Of a DNA stretch of 64,000 nt, positions 56,047-64,000 are shown one piece after another. The number at the start of each line of letters is the position of its first letter. Positions within the stretch are counted from its first letter, which is position 1. Position numbers and translations under genes: made by a program. The stretch is from Lobosporangium transversale (lineage: Eukaryota > Mortierellomycota > Mortierellomycetes > Mortierellales > Mortierellaceae): NCBI RefSeq assembly GCF_002105155.1, contig NW_019028981.1:722501-786500 (forward strand), read 5' to 3'. The notes beneath the pieces were generated by a model. It saw only the letters and a list, made by a program, of their open reading frames with translations. It was not told the origin of the DNA and made no database searches.

Positions 56047-58494
56047 TCAACACAGCAAAGAAGTAGATGGGGATATGGTCGAAGATGAAATTGATGGTTT
56101 CAAAGTTGGGTGCAAGTGCACAGGTGATAGTGAAGGTGAGGGTGAAGGCAAACGAGGTTTGGCATGATGGCTGCTACAGCGAGCAAGGTCTGTCGCAGTT
56201 GAAGCAACGATCGCAGGTGCTGCAGTGCGCAGGTAGTCCTGCAGTAAAAGTTGGTCAATGAGCTTGGATGCCGTAGGATCCAACGTCGTCACTGTGCTTA
56301 GGCTCTGAACAAAGGTAGCTGCGACATGCAGGTCCTGTTTATCATTATTACCGTTATTATCATTGAGAGTATTATCTAAAGGTATTGATTTCGATTGTCC
56401 TACAACAGTTGTATTTATACTCGCTCCTACCCCTGGCTCTGACGCTGCAACCTCTGTACCTGTTTTCGCCTTCAAGGCTACATCAGAGCTCGATATTGCT
56501 TTATCCTGAGTCTTGAATACGGCAGATGTAATATCGTTTCGGTTACCAGCTAGCGAAGGTATGGCAGGAGGAGTAGGCAGTGGAGATGCAGCTGCCACTA
56601 GAGATCGTGTATGACTATGACTAAGGTTTTGTAAGTGAGAACAGTCATTGCTGTGAGGACAAATATGGCTGTAGCTTATTGCAGGCTCGGATTGCCTCTT
56701 CGCGATCGTCCGACTGGTCTCAGCGTTGCTGCGAGTGGTAGCAGGATGACTGCCAGTACCACAGTTATTGCTAGCATTCTGGGCAAGGCTCAGCAACACT
56801 TCATGGAGGTCTGGTGGGAGCGTGCTTGCTGGAACTTCACCGGGATTACGACGACACTGTGGAGCTACTCTCTGGCTATTGCTGGCTTTTGTAGGCTCTG
56901 GAGTGCTGCCCGGAGAAAATGAGTATGACCGCTGTTGCTGTTGTGGGTGGCTCTGTATTAGATAGGGATGAGAACATTGTTGGTATAGGAAGTCATGAGT
57001 TGATTGATGCTGCTGTTGTAGTGGAGGAGGAATGCCACTTAGAGGAAAGTGTGAAGAATATTTGTATAACATTTGGTTGTACGTGGACATGGATCTTGAG
57101 CATGATTCCGCTTTGAGCTTTGAGGTGCGTCTTTTGCGTGATTGTGGTTGCGATTGAGGAGCGCTGGATGGAGGGTATTCCTGTGCAGCGATCATGTTAG
57201 CTGTTGCTGTTATAGTGGGGGATTGCTGGTAATCGACAGATTCCCCATTCTGCATGGAAGGCGAGAGATACTTCTGGTTCTGGCTGTGGCTATGGCTGTG
57301 GCTATGGCTGTGGTTACGGCTGTCACTGTGTAAACTAGTTCTTAGGGGAGATGAGAATGCAACCATATACGGGTGAGTCGAGGAGATATCCGAGTATACT
57401 CCTTGCTGCTGTTGCTGTTGCACGAGAGACGTGACTAGATGGCTGCTGGTGCTAGGATTCATAGTATGAGAAAACGCTGTGGGCATCGATAGCGTCTTTG
57501 GTGGCCAAGGTTGCAGCGGCGTTGATATGCCAGCTGTTGTGAGCACAGTTGCAGGCTTTGAAAGGTCGTGTCTGCTGCTCATACCTAACCCTTCAGGACT
57601 GTATACAGAGGAGCTAGAGGCCCCATCCTCTCGTAATGATCGTTTCCGAGGCATCTTAAGAAACGTGGGACTACAAGCCAATGGTTTCGAAGATTGACCC
57701 TCAGCTTGATCATTATTAGAAAGAAAATAGAATCCAGGGTGAACAAACTCCTCTTTAATACTGAGTTTCTTGCTCTCCGCCTTCCAGATGGAGAATGGCG
57801 GTATAATAGAATTTAGGTTTTGTTGCTCTCGTTGTAGTGGCTGTTGTGGTAGTGATTGTTTTTGCTGTTGCTGTTGATGGGCGGAAGGACTTCCAGTTAC
57901 AGCGATATCTTGGTCGTTTAGGCCGAGTAACCGCTCTAGTCGGTCAGCCTCCCAGAGTAGTGGACCTAACGATGTCAGGAATGCGCTTTGCTGCGATGTT
58001 GTATAACTCAATACTGCACAAGAGTTATCTCCTAGAAGGTTGGAAAACTCGGAAGCCCGTATATTCTCGTTGATTATCACACTCGTATTATCGTCCTTAA
58101 TGCTGCTAAGTGGATCAAGTAACTCTTGGGATTCTTTGCTCAAATGTACGCTCTTTCTTGTTAACTTTTCAGAGAGGATATCAGGCTGTGTGTTGCAGGC
58201 AACCTCCTTTGAAGCTTGGGGGCCACTACCATCTAAATGTATAGGAATGGCGGACGACGATGAGTGTGAAGATGAAGGTTCAGGAAAGCCAGGTTGAAGT
58301 GCTGAGAGAAAAGACGACAATGGGTCTGAAAGATAAGGATAAGAGGTTGAGGAAGGTGAGAAAGCCATGGCTTTAGACGAAAAAAGAGACAAGGAACTAG
58401 AGAAGATGGAGTAAAACTTGGGAGAAGGGAAAGGGATAGAAAGACTGGGAGGTATGGATGTGGTGGTTTTGTGTGAAGAGTTTGTCCATTTCAA
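56047..58494 (-). CDS. Ser/Gln/His-rich low-complexity protein, function unknown
   Basis: An intronless frame of 815 residues. The first ATG is at 58494 (MKWTNSSHK). A second at about 58368 (MAFSPSSTSYPYLSDPLS) is an alternative start and begins the more protein-like part. The sequence is dominated by Ser, Pro, Gln and His. It contains QQQQQ and HSHSHSHSHS tracts, basic patches such as PRKRSLRED and SRKRRTSKLKAE that could be nuclear localisation signals, and two short helical blocks: DLHEVLLSLAQNASNN and SKLIDQLLLQDYLRTAAPAI. This build suggests a nuclear regulatory protein, but no DNA-binding domain is seen. I do not recognise a family. The long intact frame and phase-consistent composition argue that it is a real gene. 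Confidence 0.65.
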   Translation of the reverse strand: MKWTNSSHKTTTSIPPSLSIPFPSPKFYSIFSSSLSLFSSKAMAFSPSSTSYPYLSDPLSSFLSALQPGFPEPSSSHSSSSAIPIHLDGSGPQASKEVACNTQPDILSEKLTRKSVHLSKESQELLDPLSSIKDDNTSVIINENIRASEFSNLLGDNSCAVLSYTTSQQSAFLTSLGPLLWEADRLERLLGLNDQDIAVTGSPSAHQQQQQKQSLPQQPLQREQQNLNSIIPPFSIWKAESKKLSIKEEFVHPGFYFLSNNDQAEGQSSKPLACSPTFLKMPRKRSLREDGASSSSVYSPEGLGMSSRHDLSKPATVLTTAGISTPLQPWPPKTLSMPTAFSHTMNPSTSSHLVTSLVQQQQQQGVYSDISSTHPYMVAFSSPLRTSLHSDSRNHSHSHSHSHSQNQKYLSPSMQNGESVDYQQSPTITATANMIAAQEYPPSSAPQSQPQSRKRRTSKLKAESCSRSMSTYNQMLYKYSSHFPLSGIPPPLQQQHQSTHDFLYQQCSHPYLIQSHPQQQQRSYSFSPGSTPEPTKASNSQRVAPQCRRNPGEVPASTLPPDLHEVLLSLAQNASNNCGTGSHPATTRSNAETSRTIAKRQSEPAISYSHICPHSNDCSHLQNLSHSHTRSLVAAASPLPTPPAIPSLAGNRNDITSAVFKTQDKAISSSDVALKAKTGTEVAASEPGVGASINTTVVGQSKSIPLDNTLNDNNGNNDKQDLHVAATFVQSLSTVTTLDPTASKLIDQLLLQDYLRTAAPAIVASTATDLARCSSHHAKPRLPSPSPSLSPVHLHPTLKPSISSSTISPSTSLLC

Positions 58495-58999
58495 CGGCCA
58501 AAACAGTAAATGCCGTCCTCGTATCGCGTGGCCTCACCGCGGATTTCGATAGCAACTTGTGATTCTTTCATCCCCGTTCAATCACTTCCATTCTTTCGTG
58601 TAATTGGCATCCCCTTCTTTCATTCCTTTATTCGTTCATATCTTTAATTTTTTCATCTTTTCTCTACACAGAGAGATATATGTTGATGGATTGACATCAG
58701 CAAATACAAAAAGATTGTCAAAGCAGGTTTTCTTTTTTTGGTGTCTTGTGGTAATTTGTAGTTGTAGCATTAGACAATTATGTAAAGAAAATAAGGCCCA
58801 AATCGGAATTCATAGCAACAATTAGACCGTGTATTCAGATAAACAGGAATCTGCATTGTCAAGTAGACTGTTTGTCGTCAATATAACATTTAATGATTGT
58901 TTAAAATAATAAAAACAGAAATGAGAGGGGTGTTTGTCTAGGAGAAAATGTAGATACTTTTGGTTTGCTGTAGGATTTCTCTATGATTCCTGCAGATGC
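58495..58999. other. Spacer between two minus-strand genes
   Basis: This contains the promoter of the low-complexity gene and the 3' untranslated region of the HMG-CoA reductase gene. No gene was seen. Confidence 0.65.
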
Positions 59000-61900
59000 T
59001 TATGATGATGGTGATGCTGTTGATAATGATGTGAGTGCTACGGACGAGGACGAGGCAACTGTCAACGTGGTCGTAGCGGTTGTAGTGGGAGCTGCAGTGA
59101 TGGCAGTTTGCGCGGGCTGAGCACGGTTATGAGCCATGTGGGCCTTGACTAAGTGCCCAGCTATTTTTTAGTAAATAAATAAAAAAAATAAAATAAGAAT
59201 CCAAGCGGCATAATTCCTATTGGACTGACAGTAAAAGGGTCATGTTGATGGTCAAAAGCGCAAAATATTAACTTACCAGCAAGAGCAGCACAAAGCGACA
59301 GTTCACCAGCCATGACACCAGCACAAATAATACGTGCTAGACGCTGGGCATTAGCACCAGGGACCTCAGGATGAGATCCGCGAACTCCTAACATCTCCAG
59401 CATGGCGGCCTGTGGGGGTAAAGCAGTTCCACCACCCAGAGTACCAACTTCGATCGATGGCATGGTGCAGCTGATCAACAAGTCCTGACCATCGTTGACA
59501 GCTTTCATGAGTGTGATACAATTCGAAGATTCGACATTCTGAGCTGGATCCTGACCAGTGGCCAAGTATATGGCAGTCAGGATATTGGCGGCATGTGCGT
59601 TGAAACCCCCCATAGCGCCTGCCATGGCTGATCCAATCAAATTCTTACTAGTATTTAGCTCAACCAAAGCATGGACCGTCGTCTTGAGCACAGATTCGAC
59701 AACCTTGCCAGGAATCACTGCTTCAGCTACAACAGACTTTCCACGACCTTCAATCCAGTTGATCGCCGCGGGCTTCTTGTCTGTGCAGTAGTTTCCTGAA
59801 AGAGAAATAACCATCATGGAGGGGAACTTTTCACCTAAGGCCTCCAAAGCACGCTCACATCCCTTGGAGATCATATTCATACCCATAGCATCTCCTGTTG
59901 TTGTTGAGAATCGAATATAGACTAGGCGACCTGCAACGGCCACTTTGAGCTTACGCAGACGTCCAAAGCGTGTAGTCGAGTTGAATGCCTCCTGCATGGC
60001 CTCGAAGCCTGCTTCCGTATCCAGCCACCTCTTACAGGCACCAGCCTCAGTTACGTTTTGGAATTCAACACAAGGCCCACGAGTCATGCCATCTGCTAAC
60101 AAAACGGTAGTTGCTCCACCACCAGCATTAATAGCCTTACATCCACGAGAGGTCGAAGCCACCAATGTCCCTTCTGTTGTTGCCATCGGTAAATAAAGCA
60201 TCTCTCCGTCTACATTATAAGGCCCTGCAACACCAACTGGCAAAGGCATGTATCCGATCACGTTTTCGCAACACTGACCGATAATCTTAGAGTAGTCATA
60301 ATGATGCATGGGCAAGAGTGAGGTCTCCAGAGTCTTGGTGTGGGATGCACGCGAGATGAGAGCACGACGAATCTTGACTGCGCGAGTCAGGTCACCAAGA
60401 GTCTTTTCCAGGGCATATGACGGAACCTTGTTGCTATTGACAAGCATCACCATCTCTTCATCCGTTACAGAGGTTGCACCGCCAGGAGTCTTAACCAATG
60501 CCAGGCACTCTTCAATTGGACGAACCAAGGCCCAATTTTCCTTATTGCAATCCGAGTCAGTATAGGCTGGCTGAGGCTCTGGAAGGGACTCGACTTTTGG
60601 AATATGTGTAGGCTGGACCTTGGCAGGCACCTTTTGCTGAGACGTGGCGGCAATCTTAGTCGTCGTCGCCACTACAGTTGTCACAGTGGTGGTTGAAGGA
60701 CCTGTTGCAGAGGCAGAAGAGGAGATCTGGGTCTGAGATGGAGGTGCGGCAAGACCTTGGCGAGACTGCTTAGCGACGTTGAGCAAAAAAATGTTGAGCA
60801 ACAGTGAAGCAGCCAGGGTCAGCGAGATGTATTTGGATAGCACTGGATCCTGAATCAAGTAAGACCAAAGATCTATCATTTTTTCAACAGGATGTTCAGT
60901 CCATTGGGTAGCAGTGCTGGCAATAGGAGTCTGGTACTGGAAAGTAAGCGCAGGAGCGACCTCGACAATCATGGGTAGATCCTTAAGGTTTGATGCACGA
61001 TGCACTGCTAAAAGGCTATCAAGGACAGGGGCAACCGTGGGGCTGGAGACATCGACAGAAGAACCAAAAGACGCGTCTACAGTAATAGGGGTTGTCAAAG
61101 TGGTACAAACATTGAAAAGATGCATAGCAACAAATCCAACAATCATAGCGAGCTTCATCCTGGCCACAATGCGTGTTTCTGGCTTGGTAGAATGGACCCC
61201 TGAGGCGGGACTTTGTTTCTCAGCCGTCTCAGCGCTGTGTCCGAGCAAGGCTATCAACGTTAGCTCTCTGAAATATGCAGGCGACTTGCTGCTCTCACGG
61301 ATCCTACGCAGCTCCAGCTTAAGGGTAAGAATGGCGGTGTAAAAAGTGAAGAGAAGGCACAGATCATAGAAGAGCATAAAGGCGGCGAGCAAGCAAAACT
61401 CCCTGAGTCCAGGGATGCCCGAGAGAAAACCGCAGAGCAAAACTGCAATTTCGATGGCACAGTTACGGATCAATATGGGACCGACAGACTCGATTGCAGA
61501 AACAACATGCTTTTGGATGGACTCTGGGACATGGTCTGTAGCAATTTTAGGGCGAAGAATGGCTTTGGAAAGTGTGTAGGCACGTTCATACCCAACAGTG
61601 ATGATGAAGAAGGGGATGGCTTCAGAGAGCTGGATTGGATTAACATAAATACCAAGATTGTGGACGGTAATAACAGCACCCATGAATGCAAATCCGCCGC
61701 CGACAAGCACGGAAACACCGAGCGTGAACTTGGAGCCAAGTCTGCGTAAATTGTGGAAGAGCAGACCAAAAGAGCAAAACATGATGAAGTAGGCTGTCAG
61801 GATAACAAAAACGTCGATTGTACTTGCTTTCTGATCGCCCATAAAAAAAAAAATGCAGTGTGAGTTAGACACGAATTCAAAGTGCTCAGTCCGGTCAAGA

Positions 61901-62876
61901 AAGATGTATAACAACTCTCTACCTGCACTAAGCCCTGGATCTTCCGAGTGACATCGAGCAGCGCAACGGCAATCCAAGCCAGAGCCGATTGTTCGTCCTG
62001 AAGAATCCTAGACTGTGACTTCATGGTAGGTGTGTGCAGATGGGCAACCTTAGACTCCCAAGCCTGTGCCAATCTGGACTGGAATGGACCATTAGCATCA
62101 AACGCATATGATAGCACCAAGGCTGGGGTAGGGGTGCGCACAGATGCAAGGGTCGAGGTACTATCATTGATGGATCCAGGTACGATAGTGGAACGAATTT
62201 CCTTGAAGAGATAGTCGATAGTATCCATGTTTTCAGTGACAGTAGTGAGCACCTCACCATCTTTGATAAAGCTCTGCATATCTTTATCCCAGAGGTGAAT
62301 AGGTGAGACTAAGACCTGATCTTCGATCAGATTTTGCAGCTGAAGAACAGAAGTAAGTAGAGATTTCTTCATCGCATTATTTGAGCAACCATCGTTACAC
62401 TCGGCGGTAGTCCAGGACGCAGAAACGGAAGGATCGGCAGTAATCAAAACCTGATTCAGTTGTAATTGTTGTGCATTTCTAGGGATTTTGTTGGAACGTT
62501 TGTCAAAGGGCATGAAGCTGTCCATGCCAGGTTTAGCAATGACAGTAGCAGGCTGATAAACTACTACATTATTGATGTCAAAAAAGGTAGAATGGCGGAT
62601 GGTATTGAAGAGAGTAAAGTATGCAAATGAGGCTAGGACTAAACAGAGAGATATGGATTCGATAGGATGCATAGTGGTAACTGAGGCCAATGTGTGCAGA
62701 AAGCGACGCAGAGCTGAATTCTGATAGCGAGAATCCAATGCAATGGTATCAAGATCATCATGATGATGAGTGCGATGATGGCGATGGTGACTGTTCCTGC
62801 GACCATGCGTGCTGTTATCGTGAGGATGATGATCCTTGGTGGCTCTTGCCTCAGGGGTATGGGTCTTTCCGGTCAT
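59000..62876 (-). CDS. HMG1: HMG-CoA reductase
   Basis: Three exons (62876-61923, 61830 to about 59275, then to 59000) encode roughly 1,220 residues. The enzyme reduces HMG-CoA to mevalonate with NADPH, the committed step to sterols and isoprenoids, in the endoplasmic reticulum. The His-rich N-terminus precedes a first membrane segment (SISLCLVLASFAYFTLF) and a lumenal loop. The sterol-sensing membrane region spans about residues 320-520 (IDVFVILTAYFIMFCSFGLL onward). The catalytic domain follows a Thr-rich linker. It contains ENVIGYMPLPVGVAGP, the catalytic Glu in MATTEGTLVAS, DAMGMNM, the Lys block CTDKKPAAINWIEGRG, the Asp in ATGQDPAQN, GTLGGGT, and the catalytic His in LVKAHMAHNR, which is in the last exon. 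The last exon adds a Thr/Ser tail. Sterol feedback on protein stability is expected from the sterol-sensing domain. Confidence 0.96.
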
Positions 62877-64000
62877 GATAGCTGATGAGAAACCAGAGAT
62901 GACTGCAAGAGGGAGGTGTCGAGGTAGAGAGCCAAGGCGTGTCTGGCTATGTCTCTACAGTAAAGAAACAAGAACGGGATGATATCTAGACGATGCAACA
63001 AGTGGGAGCAAGGAGAGTGGTGGTGAAGATGAGAAAAGAAGGAAAAGAGGAATAGGAATGAGATGGAAGAAATGAACAACTTTCAAATGCTGTGAAGAGT
63101 TCGCATTTCAGTCCCGACCTATCCTATCCGAAGTAACTTACAAAAAATAAAAAAATAAATCAAAGTCCGTCTGATTCTGTTGGGCCATTTGGTCAATTAG
63201 AAGCGAAATAGGCTGAGATAGTAGATATAATTGACAAGGCTAGCACAGAAAATCAGGCCACACACCGTTCCTCCATACAACTGAACAGGCCACATTCTCC
63301 CTCTCCTTATCCATCGGGTCATAAATAAACATTGTGTTCATGCATGTGGATACACATTGCATATCATTTCATTCCAACAGAATACAGTTAAGTTAGTGCA
63401 ACAGTCTTTTCCTATCTATCTTTAAAACACACGTACGGCGGACACACTTTAAAAAGAAAGTATATCTATCCTAGTGTCGTGAACATCCCAGTCTTCAGCA
63501 TATAGTAGTCTGTCATCACGTATTACTGTCCTCACCTTCACATTCACATTATGAGATAATTTGACAGCCCCGCAAAGAATGCCTGTCTTCATGTCTATTC
63601 AGCATCGCTCTTTTTAGAGCTAATTCAATTAATATAAGGGTAGAATACGTTCGTAAGGACAGTTGTATTGTGCTTCAGTAGACTATCTGTCTATCATTCT
63701 TAAAACTTTTCTCTCCATCTCTGTTGGGTGAAGCTGCAGATTCCTTACATGCTGGCTCAATAAGCCAACGGAAGAAACACCCGGTTGGTATGATATGTCT
63801 AAACTGCATTCCTGTACATAGTCAAGAAGGAAAACAACAGTAGTAACAAAGATCTGTTGCTGTACATTTACATGTAGGGGTTGGGTGGATGCGAGCATTG
63901 TTTATCTTTGTCTTTGCATATTGTACAACTAAATTGGCAGCTGGGAATGCTAAAGTTTAAGCCAAGTGATGCACTTGAAGTATTTACCGCATGTTGGCTT
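62877..64000. other. Upstream region of HMG-CoA reductase
   Basis: Promoter and 5' leader of the reductase gene, followed by about 800 bp with no supported gene. A minus-strand frame at 63683-63898 (71 codons) has ordinary composition but no start context, splice sites or recognised domain, so it was left out. Confidence 0.6.

Noticed and set aside
59161-59275. Extension of the HMG-CoA reductase frame past ALAG into KLIFCAFDHQHD
   Set aside because: This is intron read-through. Splicing at G|GTAAGTTAAT to the exon starting near 59160 restores GHLVKAHMAHNR, which holds the catalytic His.
1-64000. CRISPR arrays, bacterial operons, ribosomal RNA genes
   Set aside because: No regularly spaced repeats with unique spacers, no Shine-Dalgarno-led gene clusters and no rRNA-like sequence were seen. 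The gene structure is eukaryotic throughout.

Overview
The window is nuclear DNA of an early-diverging (Mucoromycota-type) fungus, most likely a Mortierella relative. The signs are intron-bearing protein genes with short GT-AG introns of roughly 60-400 bp, fungus-specific families (Zn2Cys6 and GATA regulators, an Inn1/Fic1-like C2 protein, Atp7, Mak21, Vms1), many 20-30 nt A or T homopolymers in introns and spacers, and a decayed Fanzor/TnpB-like gene of a kind found in these fungi. The species assignment is inference. No rRNA, tRNA, CRISPR or bacterial operon structure was seen.

Layout: 0-1 kb, hemerythrin-like small protein (-). 2.6-6.5 kb, large protein with two ZNRD2/SSSCA1 zinc ribbons (+). 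9.0-11.7 kb, F-box/WD40 protein (+), convergent with prephenate dehydratase (-) at 12-13.3 kb. 15.3-18.1 kb, GATA factor (+). 18.8-20.6 kb, two small intronless disordered proteins (+). 21.5-24.8 kb, Mak21/Noc1 (-). 25.2-27.3 kb, a divergent mitochondrial pair, mL41 (-) and Atp7 (+). 27.6-29.3 kb, Inn1/Fic1-like C2 protein (-). 29.3-34.3 kb is gene-poor and holds the Fanzor-like pseudogene. 34.3-35.4 kb, secreted GPI-type protein (+). 36.6-41.1 kb, Zn2Cys6 regulator (+), convergent with Vms1 (-) at 41.3-43.9 kb. 44-46.3 kb is gene-poor with coding debris. 46.3-47.9 kb, SOSS-B/NABP-type single-stranded DNA-binding protein (+). 48.9-55.9 kb, a 2007-residue coiled-coil protein (+), convergent with an 815-residue low-complexity protein (-). 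59.0-62.9 kb, HMG-CoA reductase (-).

The genes are mostly independent housekeeping and regulatory units. The clearest shared logic is the 342-bp divergent promoter between two mitochondrial proteins. The most unusual items are the broken Fanzor-like gene near 32 kb, a 48-bp hAT-type mini-element (perfect 16-bp terminal inverted repeats, 8-bp target duplication) at 21.24 kb, two GC-AG introns supported by protein-family continuity, and a T30/A27 snap-back tract in a Mak21 intron. Exon structures were built by hand from splice consensus, reading-frame phase and remembered family patterns. No alignment or search was run.
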